Below, in pieces: positions 1-6,868 of a stretch of DNA of 22,081 nt; within the stretch, counting starts at the first letter, position 1; the number at the start of each line of letters is the position of its first letter. A program made the translations under genes and the position numbers. The DNA lies in assembly GCA_035763085.1 (NCBI GenBank), contig DASUBV010000242.1, positions 1 to 22,081 of the forward strand, written 5' to 3'. Under the pieces are notes generated by a model, which was not told the DNA's origin, made no database searches, and saw only the letters and a list, made by a program, of their open reading frames with translations. The DNA is from DASUBV01 sp035763085. Lineage in GTDB: Bacteria; Actinomycetota; Actinomycetes; Streptosporangiales; Streptosporangiaceae.

Positions 1-108
1 ACGGACCTCGCGCCTGACCTGCGCGGCAAGGCGGGCGTCAAGGTAGGTGCAAGAAAGGCATCCGGGTGCGCCGCAGACGATGGTGGCGTCGTGAGCGGCA
101 GCTACCCC

Positions 109-113
109 GGAGG
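109..113 (+). promoter_or_regulatory. Ribosome binding site that fixes the NOS start
   Basis: A GGAGG box lies 5 bases before the GTG at 119. None of the later in-frame candidates (GTG at 290, ATG at 320) has a comparably clear box, so the site favours the long form of the NO synthase, including its Ala-Pro tail. The first 108 bases of the window show no gene I can support. Confidence 0.55.
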
Positions 114-118
114 TCTGC

Positions 119-1498
119 GTGGGCCTGAACCACCGTCGAATCCCGCCGGAGTCCCGCTGGCGCCTGCCCGGCCGCGGCCGGGCAAGCGGCCACCACCGAG
201 CGGGCCCCGCACCCGCACCGGCACCGGCACCGGCACCGGCACCGGCCAGCGTCCCGCGGCCGCCGGCCTGCCCGGTGCCGCACGACGACGTGATCGCCGG
301 CCTGGCCGCCGACCTGAGCATGCTGTCGGCCGGGCGGTCGCTGGCGGGCGATGACTCCTTCGCCCTCGACAGCCTGCTAGCCAGCGCCGAGCGGTTCATC
401 ACGCTGTTCCACCACGAGGCTCAGGCTGGCCCGCCGGGCCAGCGGCTGCGCAGGGTCCGCCACGAGATCGAGACCACGGGCACTTACTGGCACACCGCCG
501 CGGAGCTGGAGTTCGGGGCGCGTGTCGCCTGGCGCAACAGCGCGCGCTGCATCGGGCGGCTGCACTGGAACAGCCTGCGGGTCCGCGACCGGCGCGAGAT
601 CACCTCGGCCGCGGAGGTCGCCGCCGAGTCGGCCGGGCACCTGCGCGAGGCGACCAGCGACGGCCGGATCCGGCCGCTCATCACGGTGTTCGCGCCGGAC
701 GCGCCCGGCCGGCCAGGCCCGCGGATCCTCAGCTCGCAGCTGACCCGCTACGCCGGCTACACCGCCGCCGACGGCACCATCACCGGCGACCCGGCCAGCG
801 CCGGCCTGACCAGCCTGGCCCGTGACCTCGGCTGGCCGGGCTGCCAGCCGCCGGGCCGCTTCGACCGGCTGCCGCTGATCGTGCAGGAGGCCGGGGCCGT
901 GCCCACGCTGCACCAGGTGCCCGCCGACGCCGTGCTCGAGGTCGAGATCAGTCATCCGGCCCTGGACTGGTTCGCCGGCCTGGGGCTGCGCTGGTACGCG
1001 GTCCCGGTGATCAGCGACATGTACCTGGACATCGGCGGCGTCTGCTACCCGGCCGCGCCGTTCAACGGGTGGTACATGGGCACCGAGATCGGCTCGCGCG
1101 ACCTGGGCGACACCGGCCGCTATGACCAGCTCCCGGTCATTGCCCGCCGGATGGGCCTGAGCACCGGCGATGACCGGACCCTGTGGAAGGACAAGGCCAT
1201 CACCGAGCTCAACCTGGCGGTCCTGCACTCCTTCAGCGCGGCCGGGGTGACGATCACCGATCATCACACCGAGGCGGCCCGCTTCCTGCGGCACCTGCAG
1301 CGCGAGGAGCGGCACGGCCGGGCCTGTCCCGCGGACTGGGCCTGGATCGTCCCGCCGGCCGCGTCCTCGGCCACCCCGGTCTTCCACCGCTGCTACCGCG
1401 ACTTCGACCAGACGCCGAACTTCCACCGGCACCCGGCCCCGCGGCTGACGCCGGCCTGCCTGCGCGATCACCAGGCCGGCGCGGCGGCCGTCCGCTAA
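119..1498 (+). CDS. nos: Bacterial nitric oxide synthase, oxygenase domain only
   Basis: Predicted cytoplasmic heme enzyme that oxidises L-arginine to citrulline and nitric oxide. The 459-residue product carries the NOS signature WRNSARCIGR at about 138-147, with Cys144 as the proximal heme ligand. The substrate pocket block PFNGWYMGTEIG follows, with the Glu that binds the arginine guanidinium. The C-terminal pterin-site region (ADWAWIVPP, then VFHRCYRDF) is also present. There is no flavodoxin or FAD/NADPH reductase domain, as usual for bacterial NOS, so electrons must come from unlinked reductases. The conserved core begins near residue 57; the first ~55 residues are an Arg-rich segment and an (AP)n tract encoded by a hexanucleotide repeat. 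The GTG start at 119 has a good ribosome site; GTG 290 or ATG 320 would give the usual shorter enzyme. In some plant-pathogenic Streptomyces NOS serves nitration of thaxtomin, but no such P450 or peptide synthetase is seen here. Family call is very secure; start less so. Confidence 0.93.
   Translation: MGLNHRRIPPESRWRLPGRGRASGHHRAGPAPAPAPAPAPAPASVPRPPACPVPHDDVIAGLAADLSMLSAGRSLAGDDSFALDSLLASAERFITLFHHEAQAGPPGQRLRRVRHEIETTGTYWHTAAELEFGARVAWRNSARCIGRLHWNSLRVRDRREITSAAEVAAESAGHLREATSDGRIRPLITVFAPDAPGRPGPRILSSQLTRYAGYTAADGTITGDPASAGLTSLARDLGWPGCQPPGRFDRLPLIVQEAGAVPTLHQVPADAVLEVEISHPALDWFAGLGLRWYAVPVISDMYLDIGGVCYPAAPFNGWYMGTEIGSRDLGDTGRYDQLPVIARRMGLSTGDDRTLWKDKAITELNLAVLHSFSAAGVTITDHHTEAARFLRHLQREERHGRACPADWAWIVPPAASSATPVFHRCYRDFDQTPNFHRHPAPRLTPACLRDHQAGAAAVR
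210..245 (+). repeat. Hexanucleotide tandem repeat (CACCGG) inside nos
   Basis: Five perfect tandem copies of CACCGG run from 216 to 245, preceded by a one-mismatch copy (CACCCG) at 210-215. In the nos frame they read as alternating Ala-Pro. Because the unit is six bases, copy-number change would lengthen or shorten the (AP)n tail without shifting the frame. Confidence 0.9.
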
Positions 1499-1898
1499 TC
1501 CGATGGCGGTCCTCAGCGGCCGGTGCACCGGCGATCGCCGTGCCCGTTCCCGCTCGTCAGGCCGTCCTGCTCGTCCGTGCCGGGCCGGCTGGCTCTCCCG
1601 CAGCCGGGCAACGTCCAACAGTCTGGCCTTCCTCCACTGCCGCCACCAGGGAAGTACTCCTGGCACGCTGACCTCCGGCCGCGATACCCGCCTGGTCCAG
1701 ATGCGGGATCGTGCCGTTACTTGCAGGAAAAGTCTCGTGCAACTTTCACGGCAAGACATCGGTCAGCTGACGGATATGGGAAGTCGCGCGTTGCGGGTGC
1801 GACTGGAGGGACGACGCTAACGGTCCGCGGCCGGCGGCAGCGTGGCCTGGCCCGGCCAGGGGCTCGCGACGGTGCCGGGCTTGCGCAGCGGGCCCCGG
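1499..1898. other. 400-base gap between convergent nos and hpnR
   Basis: No supportable protein gene: the open frames here are Arg-rich and lack consistent codon bias. The gap holds several inverted repeats: a 14-base palindrome GCCGGTGCACCGGC at 1519-1532 just after nos, CGGCGATCGCCG at 1529-1540, the hairpin cluster at 1682-1804 listed separately, and CCTGGCC/GGCCAGG arms one base apart near 1851-1865. Some of these may serve as terminators for the two genes that converge here. Confidence 0.5.
1682..1804. ncRNA. Candidate structured element (hairpin cluster), function unknown
   Basis: Consecutive inverted repeats fall in a segment that is less GC-rich than its flanks. The first is a 30-base imperfect hairpin at 1682-1711 (CGAT-a-CCCGC pairs with GCGGG-ATCG, with CTGG/CCAG inside). 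TTGCA/TGCAA follows at 1721-1742, with an overlapping alternative pairing AAAGT/ACTTT at 1729-1746. Next are the palindrome GTCAGCTGAC at 1762-1771 and AGTCGC/GCGACT at 1782-1804. This could be a small RNA, a 3' UTR structure or protein-binding DNA. I found no convincing promoter and match it to no known RNA family. Confidence 0.2.
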
Positions 1899-3395
1899 TC
1901 AGCTGGCCCCGCGGCCGGGCCGGGAGTGGATGTACAGGTCGGCCCGGTTCCGCGCGCCCACCTCGTGATGGTCGGGCAGCGGCAGCTGGTAGGGCACCTC
2001 GCGGCAGTGGTCGCCGTACTGCCGGTCGGTGTTGTAGACCCGGTTGAAGCGGGTGAGCATGCGCAGGAAGTTCGTCTGGCCGCGCAGCAGCAGCCGCCCA
2101 GTGATCGCGGCCGCCCCGGCCAGGCCGGCCAGCCCCAGGTGCTTGCGGTTGATCACCCCCTGGGTCGCGACCAGCTCGCGGTAGAACTCGCGCAGCGGCA
2201 GCGTGGTCGGCAGCACGGCATGCTGAATGTCGAAGAGCCGGTAATCCAGCGTGGTGAGCTTCTTGGACTCGGTGTGCCAGATCTCGGTGCCCGGGTAGGG
2301 CGTCATCACCGACAGGTGGACGATCTCGGGCACCGAGAGGGCGAACGCGCGGACCGCCTCGAACTGCTCGTGGTCCCAGGCCGGATCGACGATGAGGTTC
2401 ACCGCCACGGTCAGGCCGAGGTCGCGGGCGGTCTCCAGGGCCTGCATGTTCTCGTCCACGCTGACCCGCTTGCGGTAGGCCGCCAGACCCTGCTCGTCGA
2501 GGGCCTCCATGCCCAGGAACATGTACTCCAGCCCGAGCCGCCGCCAGCGCCGGAACACCTCGGTGTTGCGCAGCAGCACGTCCGAGCGGGTCTCCAGGTA
2601 ATAGTGCTTGCGCACCTTCCGCCGCTCCAGCTCGGCGGCGATCGCGTCACCGTGCTCGGGGCGGATGAAGGCCACGTCATCGACGATGAACACGTTCGGC
2701 TCGGCGATGGAGTCGATCTCCCATGCCGCGTGCTCCGGCGAGACCTTGCGGTAGGACCGCCCGTAGAACGTCCACGCCGAGCAGAACGAGCAGTCCCACG
2801 GGCAGCCGCGGGTGAATTCCACCGACGCGCACGGGTCGAGCACCCCGATGAAGTACTTGTTGCGGCGCCGGGTCAGCTCCCTGGCCGGCGGGCAGTCCTC
2901 CAGGCTGGCCGACATCAGCGGCGCGGGCCCGCTCCCCGCCGCGGTGACCAGGCCCGGCAGGGTATGCAGCGGGGCATCCGCTCCGCCGTCGGCGGCCGCG
3001 GCGAGCAGCTTGCCGATGATGGCCTCGCCATCGCCGCGCACGATCACGTCGATAGCGCCCTCGGCCTGCTCCAGCACATGCCGGGCAATGAACGACACCG
3101 AGTGGCCGCCCACGAAAACCAGGCAGCCCGGCCGGGCGGATTTCACCGCCTTAGCCAGGTCAATGACCTCGGGCACATTGGCCAGGTAGTTCAGGCTGAA
3201 TCCGACTGCCTCCGGCTCGAACTCCGCCAGCTCCCGGAATAGGTCATCATGCTGGAATACCTGCAGGTCAACGAGACGAACCTGGTGGCCTTCCGCCATT
3301 GCGGCAGCCCCGACGCGCTCCAGGCCCAGCGGCTCCAGGCGCAGGAAAATCTCGGAGTACATCAGCCCGCTGGGATGAACCAGCAACGTTCTCAT
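1899..3395 (-). CDS. hpnR: B12-binding radical SAM protein, probable hopanoid C-3 methylase HpnR
   Basis: Predicted cobalamin-dependent radical SAM methyltransferase; the HpnR family methylates C-3 of hopanoid lipids. The 498-residue product starts MRTLLVHPSGLMYSEIF and has an N-terminal cobalamin-binding Rossmann domain (to about 150; GFSLNYLANVPEV and VFVGGHS are visible). The radical SAM core follows, with CPWDCSFC at 198-205, the CxxxCxxC motif that holds the 4Fe-4S cluster, then WTFYGRSYRK, and LETRSDVLLRNTEVF and EYMFLGMEALDE further on. These blocks and the length fit my memory of HpnR better than other B12 radical SAM groups, but no alignment was run. I chose ATG 3395; an in-frame start at 3494 adds 33 residues absent from the family. 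No hopanoid synthesis gene (squalene-hopene cyclase or other hpn) lies in the window, so the substrate pathway would be encoded elsewhere. The 275 bases upstream contain an AT-richer patch (about 3510-3570) that may hold its promoter. Confidence 0.75.
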   Translation of the reverse strand: MRTLLVHPSGLMYSEIFLRLEPLGLERVGAAAMAEGHQVRLVDLQVFQHDDLFRELAEFEPEAVGFSLNYLANVPEVIDLAKAVKSARPGCLVFVGGHSVSFIARHVLEQAEGAIDVIVRGDGEAIIGKLLAAAADGGADAPLHTLPGLVTAAGSGPAPLMSASLEDCPPARELTRRRNKYFIGVLDPCASVEFTRGCPWDCSFCSAWTFYGRSYRKVSPEHAAWEIDSIAEPNVFIVDDVAFIRPEHGDAIAAELERRKVRKHYYLETRSDVLLRNTEVFRRWRRLGLEYMFLGMEALDEQGLAAYRKRVSVDENMQALETARDLGLTVAVNLIVDPAWDHEQFEAVRAFALSVPEIVHLSVMTPYPGTEIWHTESKKLTTLDYRLFDIQHAVLPTTLPLREFYRELVATQGVINRKHLGLAGLAGAAAITGRLLLRGQTNFLRMLTRFNRVYNTDRQYGDHCREVPYQLPLPDHHEVGARNRADLYIHSRPGRGAS

Positions 3396-3670
3396 GGATA
3401 GCCCCGCTATCTGCGCTTCCCCCGGAAGTCCCGCAGCGGCGGGCTTACCCATGAGCCAGAACCCGCCAAACCCGCGGCCGGTCATTCCGCGCAAAACGGC
3501 CCACCGGCGGGCTAGATATGCAGCGCGCGAAGATGGTAAGCGCGGTTTAGAAAACTTATGCCAAACGAGAGGAACGTCGCCCTGCGCGGCCCGCCGGCGG
3601 CAGCAGCGCAGGGCGGCGCCGCAACCCGGCTTCCCCGGCCGCCCGGCGCACCCCGGCCAGGGCCCCGGCG

Positions 3671-3874
3671 CTAGTCCGGAGCCGCCTTGGGCGGGCGGCC
3701 CGGCCGGCGCTGCGGCGTCACCCGGCCGGGCAGCCGCCCGGCATCAGACAGCGCCCGGCGGAGCAGGAACTCGATCTGGGCGTTGGTGCTGCGAAGCTCG
3801 TCGGCGGCCCACCGGGCCAGGGCGTCGTGCACGGCCGGGTCCAGCCGCAGCAGCACGCTCTTGCGCTCAGCCAT
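3671..3874 (-). CDS. Small ribbon-helix-helix (Arc/HicB-like) DNA-binding protein
   Basis: A 67-residue protein with an N-terminal strand KSVLLRLDPAVHDALARWA and a second helix STNAQIEFLLRRAL, the classic ribbon-helix-helix pattern in which the strand contacts the DNA major groove as a dimer. The basic tail includes RRPGRPPK, resembling the GRP core of an AT-hook. The ATG at 3874 is preceded in frame by a GTG at 3877, so either could be used. It lies 69 bases downstream of the SPFH gene on the same strand, with a strong inverted repeat between them, suggesting co-transcription and possible autoregulation through that repeat. It could be the antitoxin half of a toxin-antitoxin pair, but no toxin-like gene is adjacent. 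Targets are unknown. Confidence 0.8.
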   Translation of the reverse strand: MAERKSVLLRLDPAVHDALARWAADELRSTNAQIEFLLRRALSDAGRLPGRVTPQRRPGRPPKAAPD

Positions 3875-3882
3875 CACTCACC

Positions 3883-3901
3883 CGTCGCCCGCAGGGCGAC
3901 G
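3883..3901. promoter_or_regulatory. Perfect 8-bp inverted repeat between SPFH and RHH genes
   Basis: Arms CGTCGCCC and GGGCGACG are separated by GCA. The repeat lies 9 bases before the RHH start codon and 42 bases after the SPFH stop. It may be a DNA operator for the RHH dimer, or an mRNA hairpin that processes or attenuates the two-gene message. Confidence 0.45.
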
Positions 3902-3943
3902 CCGGGGGTTCCAGGCGGTCGTCCCGCCAGGATCGGCGGGCGG

Positions 3944-4870
3944 TCACTGATACAGCGAGCCGGTGTTGACCACCTGCTGGGTGGCCTGCTCGCTGCACAG
4001 CACCACCAGCAGGTTGGACACCATCGCGGCCTTGCGTTCCTCGTCCAGCTCCACCACGCCCTGCTCCTCGAGTTGGCGCAGCGCCAGCCGGACCATGCCC
4101 ACCGCGCCCTCGACGATCCGCTGCCGCGCGCCGACCACCGCGCTGGCCTGCTGCTGGCGCAGCATGGCCTGGGCGATCTCCGCAGCGTAGGACAGCCGGG
4201 TCACGCGCGACTCGATGATGGCCACTCCGGCGGCCGAGACCCGGTCGGCGATCTCCGCCGACAGCCGCTGGGTGATCTCCTCGGCATTGCCGCGCAGCGA
4301 CAGCTGGTCGCTGTCCGGGCTGGTGTAGGGGTAGCTGGAGGCCACGTGCCGGACCGCCGTCTCGGTCTGGATCGCGACGAACCGGGGATAGTCGTCCACC
4401 GAGTACAGCGCCTGCGCGGTGTCGCGGACCTGCCAGACCACCACCGCGGCGATCTCGATCGGGTTGCCGTCGGCATCGTTCACCTTGGCCACCGCGGTCT
4501 CGTGATTGCGGATCCGCACCGACACCGGGCGCCGCCGCGTGAACGGGTTCACCCAGCGCAGCCCGGGCTCGCGAACCGTGCCCCGGTAGCGGCCGAACAG
4601 CTGGACCACCCGGGCCTCGCCGGCCACGACCGGCGTCAGGCCGTACAGCGCCAGCGCGGCCGCGAGCAGGACCAGCACCGCTACCACGATCAGCGCCGTA
4701 CGGCCGGCACCGCTGTCCATCCCGGCGCCGGCCACCAGCAGCGCGATGGCTGCCAGCACGAGCGCGATGCTGAGCACCAGGACGCCGACCCCCGGTGCCG
4801 AGCGCGCGTCGTGCTCCGCCATGACCTGCTGCGGGACCAGCTGCTGTCCGCCGGGGGATTGTGCTGTCAC
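3944..4870 (-). CDS. SPFH/band-7 (stomatin-like) membrane protein
   Basis: A 308-residue membrane-anchored SPFH protein. Two hydrophobic segments (about 26-48 and 58-77) are followed by the SPFH domain, beginning near VVAGEARVVQLFGRYRGTVREPGLRWVNPF and running through VRIRNHETAVAKVNDADGNP and VVWQVRD, with a long Ala/Gln/Glu-rich helical region after it (AEIAQAMLRQQQASAVVGA). SPFH proteins form oligomers that organise membrane microdomains and scaffold or restrain other membrane proteins. The start is taken as GTG 4870, because a GGAGG lies 8 bases upstream; GTG 4879 would overlap that box. It is followed by the RHH gene and divergent from an ABC exporter. The C-terminal part after the SPFH domain (LEEQGVVELDEERKAAMVS) is probably cytoplasmic. 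Partner proteins are unknown. Confidence 0.9.
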   Translation of the reverse strand: MTAQSPGGQQLVPQQVMAEHDARSAPGVGVLVLSIALVLAAIALLVAGAGMDSGAGRTALIVVAVLVLLAAALALYGLTPVVAGEARVVQLFGRYRGTVREPGLRWVNPFTRRRPVSVRIRNHETAVAKVNDADGNPIEIAAVVVWQVRDTAQALYSVDDYPRFVAIQTETAVRHVASSYPYTSPDSDQLSLRGNAEEITQRLSAEIADRVSAAGVAIIESRVTRLSYAAEIAQAMLRQQQASAVVGARQRIVEGAVGMVRLALRQLEEQGVVELDEERKAAMVSNLLVVLCSEQATQQVVNTGSLYQ

Positions 4871-4886
4871 CCGGACCACCTCCGCC

Positions 4887-4916
4887 TTGACGTTCCTGAT
4901 AACACGTGCTTAGCAT
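4887..4916 (+). promoter_or_regulatory. Candidate promoter of the ABC exporter operon
   Basis: TTGACG at 4887-4892 (5 of 6 to the -35 consensus) and TAGCAT at 4911-4916 (4 of 6 to the -10) are 18 bases apart, in an AT-rich island upstream of the ATP-binding gene. It overlaps the opposing SPFH promoter, so the two units could compete for polymerase. Confidence 0.4.
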
Positions 4917-4936
4917 AATGATATCAGTTTTCTGAT
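4896..4936. promoter_or_regulatory. Operator candidate: repeated CTGAT/ATCAG half-sites
   Basis: CTGATA occurs at 4896-4901, TATCAG at 4922-4927 and CTGAT at 4932-4936. The last two form a perfect inverted repeat ATCAG-TTTT-CTGAT (4923-4936). TGATATCA (4919-4926) is itself a palindrome. The cluster sits between two divergent promoters. No classical TetR or MarR gene is adjacent; the nearest DNA-binding protein is the RHH product. Confidence 0.4.
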
Positions 4937-4940
4937 GCAA
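4912..4940 (-). promoter_or_regulatory. Candidate promoter of the SPFH-RHH unit
   Basis: On the minus strand TTGCAT (4940-4935) and TATGCT (4917-4912) are 17 bases apart. The spacer and -35 contain the inverted repeat at 4923-4936, placing a bound repressor on top of this promoter. Confidence 0.35.
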
Positions 4941-4997
4941 GGCAGCCGCCCTGGCGAGGCAGCGCCCGGCGGGCGGCAGGCGGACGGGGAGGCTGCG

Positions 4998-5993
4998 ATG
5001 AGCACCACCGGGCCGGCCGTGACGGTCGCCCACCTGCGCAAGACCTACGGACAGCTGGTCGCCGTGGACGACCTGTCCTTCGAGGTCACCGAAGGCGAGA
5101 TCTTCGGCATCCTCGGCCCGAACGGGGCCGGGAAGACCACCACCGCGGAGTGCGTCATCGGCCTGCGCTCCCCCGACGCCGGGACGATCCGGCTGCTCGG
5201 CGTGGACCCGCAGGCCAGCCCGGCCCGGGTGCACGAGATCGTCGGGGTGCAGCTGCAGGCCAGCGCGCTGCCGGGCAAGCTGCGGGTCGGCGAGATCCTG
5301 CAGATGTACCGGTCGTTCTACCGCGAGCCCGCTGATGTCGGCGAGCTGACCGAGGCCCTCGGCCTGGCCGCGAAGGCAGGGGATTACTACCGGTCGCTGT
5401 CGGGCGGGCAGCGGCAGCGGCTGTCGATCGCGCTGGCGCTCATCGGCCGGCCGCGGATCGCGGTGCTCGATGAGATGACGACCGGGCTGGATCCGCAGGC
5501 CCGCCGCGATACCTGGGAGCTGATCGAGGGGGTGCGCGACCGCGGCGTCACCATCGTGCTGGTCACGCACTACATGGAGGAAGCCGAGCGGCTGTGCGAC
5601 CGGGTCGCGCTGATCGACCGGGGCAGGCTCGCGGCGCTGGACACGCCGGCCCGGCTGGCCGAGCGGGCCCGGGGCGGCAAGACCGTCCGGTTCCGGCCCT
5701 CTGCCCCGTTCGGGGACCAGCTGCTGGCGACGCTGCCCGAGGTCAGCCGGGTTGACCGGGAGGGCCAGCACGTCATCGTCACCGGCTCCGGCGAGCTGGT
5801 CAATGTCGTGATCCTGGCCCTGGCCGCGGCCGGGGTCACCGCCCGCGACGTCCAGCTCGACTCGGCCAGCCTGGAGGACGCCTTCGTCAAGCTCACCGGC
5901 CAGCACCAGGCCGGGCCGGAGCCCGCCGTGCAGGGGCCGGCGGGCTCCGGCGCGCACCCGGCCACCACGGACGCGGAGGGAGTACGTTCATGA
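4998..5993 (+). CDS. ABC exporter ATP-binding protein (drug/antibiotic type)
   Basis: ATPase subunit of an ABC-2 type exporter, 331 residues. Walker A ILGPNGAGKTT lies at 38-48, the signature LSGGQRQRLS at 134-143, Walker B IAVLDEMTTGLDP at 154-166 and the switch histidine in VTHYMEEAERL at 191. The C-terminal ~100 residues form the accessory domain usual in daunorubicin- or lantibiotic-type exporters (ending ASLEDAFVKLTG, typical of this group). I start at ATG 4998, which has GGGGAGG close upstream; an in-frame start at 4935 has no such site and adds an unconserved leader. Its stop overlaps the permease start as ATGA, so the two are translationally coupled and almost certainly form one transporter. 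The substrate cannot be read from sequence. No dedicated regulator is adjacent. Confidence 0.93.
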   Translation: MSTTGPAVTVAHLRKTYGQLVAVDDLSFEVTEGEIFGILGPNGAGKTTTAECVIGLRSPDAGTIRLLGVDPQASPARVHEIVGVQLQASALPGKLRVGEILQMYRSFYREPADVGELTEALGLAAKAGDYYRSLSGGQRQRLSIALALIGRPRIAVLDEMTTGLDPQARRDTWELIEGVRDRGVTIVLVTHYMEEAERLCDRVALIDRGRLAALDTPARLAERARGGKTVRFRPSAPFGDQLLATLPEVSRVDREGQHVIVTGSGELVNVVILALAAAGVTARDVQLDSASLEDAFVKLTGQHQAGPEPAVQGPAGSGAHPATTDAEGVRS

Positions 5994-6814
5994 ACGCCAT
6001 GTCAGCGCTGCGGCCGGGAACGGCACGCACCGGGCCAGGCCGCCTGCTCGGCGCGCTGCGCGCGGCGCCGCCGCGGGGCGCGTTCGGCCAGCTGCTGCTC
6101 AACGAGGCACGGCTGGCCCGGCGCCCGCCCCTCGCCATCATCGCCGGCCTCGGGGTTCCGATCCTGCTGCTGGTCATCTTCGGGGAGGTGCACGCTTTCC
6201 ACGTGCCCCTGGCCGCCGCCGGCGGGCTCACCCTGTTCGACAGCTACGAGCCGGTCCTGGTCATATTCGGGCTGGCCATGCTGATCATGTGGGGCATCCC
6301 CGCGCCGCTGGTCACCTACCGCGAGCTGGGCATCCTGCGGCGGCTGGCCACTACCCCGGTGCCCGCGTCCTGGCTGCTGGCCGCCCAGGCCGTGGTGCAG
6401 CTGTCGATCGCGGTGACCGGGATGGCGGTCGTGCTCATCGCCAGCGTCGCAGCCTTCGGGGCGCACGCCCCGCGGAGCGTACCCGGTGTCGTGGTGTCAT
6501 GCCTGCTGACCATCGCCGGGCTGTTCCCGCTCGGCCTGCTGATCGCCGCGCTGGCCCGGACCTCCGGCGGCGCCAACATCATCGGGCGGCTGCTGTTCGT
6601 GCCGCTGCTGTTCCTGGCCGGGCTGTGGCTGCCGCGCGCCCTGATGCCGCAGATCCTCCAGGACATCAGCAACTACAGCCCGCTGGGCGCGGCCACCGAG
6701 GCGGTCCAGGACGCGCTGCTGACCGGGTTCCCGCCAGCCGCCCCGCTGCTGGTGCTGGCCGGGTACGCGGTGCTGGTGAGCCTGCTCGCCCGCCGCCTGT
6801 TCCGCTGGGAGTGA
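5990..6814 (+). CDS. ABC-2 type permease subunit
   Basis: Membrane partner of the preceding ATPase, 274 residues with about six hydrophobic helices. An N-terminal cytoplasmic stretch (to about 43) precedes the first helix (AIIAGLGVPILLLVIFG). LVIFGLAMLIMWGIPAPLVTYRELGILRRLATTPV is the typical ABC-2 block with the coupling segment, and RLLFVPLLFLAGLWLPRALMP followed by ISNYSPLGAATEAVQDAL is the DrrB-like C-terminal signature. The ATG overlaps the stop of the ATPase gene (ATGA), with GGAGG 8-12 bases upstream. It ends 22 bases before a strong terminator hairpin. Likely exports a drug, lipid or secondary metabolite. Confidence 0.92.
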   Translation: MNAMSALRPGTARTGPGRLLGALRAAPPRGAFGQLLLNEARLARRPPLAIIAGLGVPILLLVIFGEVHAFHVPLAAAGGLTLFDSYEPVLVIFGLAMLIMWGIPAPLVTYRELGILRRLATTPVPASWLLAAQAVVQLSIAVTGMAVVLIASVAAFGAHAPRSVPGVVVSCLLTIAGLFPLGLLIAALARTSGGANIIGRLLFVPLLFLAGLWLPRALMPQILQDISNYSPLGAATEAVQDALLTGFPPAAPLLVLAGYAVLVSLLARRLFRWE

Positions 6815-6835
6815 TGCCTTTCCAGGCAGGCTGGC

Positions 6836-6867
6836 CGGCCTGCCGGGCCGGGGCGCCCGGCAGGCCG
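6836..6867. terminator. Bidirectional terminator hairpin
   Basis: Perfect 13-base arms (CGGCCTGCCGGGC and GCCCGGCAGGCCG) with a 6-base loop lie between the convergent permease and FAD monooxygenase genes, whose stops flank it closely. There is no U-tract, as is common in actinomycetes. Confidence 0.75.
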
Positions 6868-6868
6868 C

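Noticed and set aside
210..245. CACCGG repeat as an on/off phase-variation switch
   Set aside because: The unit is six bases, so slippage keeps the frame; only tail length could vary.
377..1759. Long minus-strand open frame opposite the NO synthase
   Set aside because: A GC-rich shadow: the plus frame carries all NOS motifs, and the minus product is low-complexity Arg/Ala/Gly/Asp-rich with no family pattern.
1503..1820. Possible 105-residue plus-strand gene after nos
   Set aside because: Arg- and Ser-rich, uneven third-position GC, no ribosome site, and interrupted by the hairpins described.
1842..3242. Long plus-strand frame opposite hpnR
   Set aside because: Antisense shadow rich in His, Gln and Val; the radical SAM motifs are on the other strand.
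3396..3494. 33-residue N-terminal extension of hpnR
   Set aside because: The family begins at the MRTLLVHPS-type start; the extension is Gly-rich and unconserved in appearance.
3671..3874. RHH protein as antitoxin of a toxin-antitoxin pair
   Set aside because: No short toxin-like ORF overlaps or follows it; the partner in the unit is an SPFH membrane protein.
4935..4997. Upstream in-frame start for the ABC ATPase
   Set aside because: No ribosome site and the extra 21 residues precede the normal family start; it also falls within the promoter/operator region.
3867..5957. Very long minus-strand frame spanning the SPFH and ABC ATPase genes
   Set aside because: It crosses two well-supported genes and their promoter region; its composition is typical of antisense GC-rich DNA.
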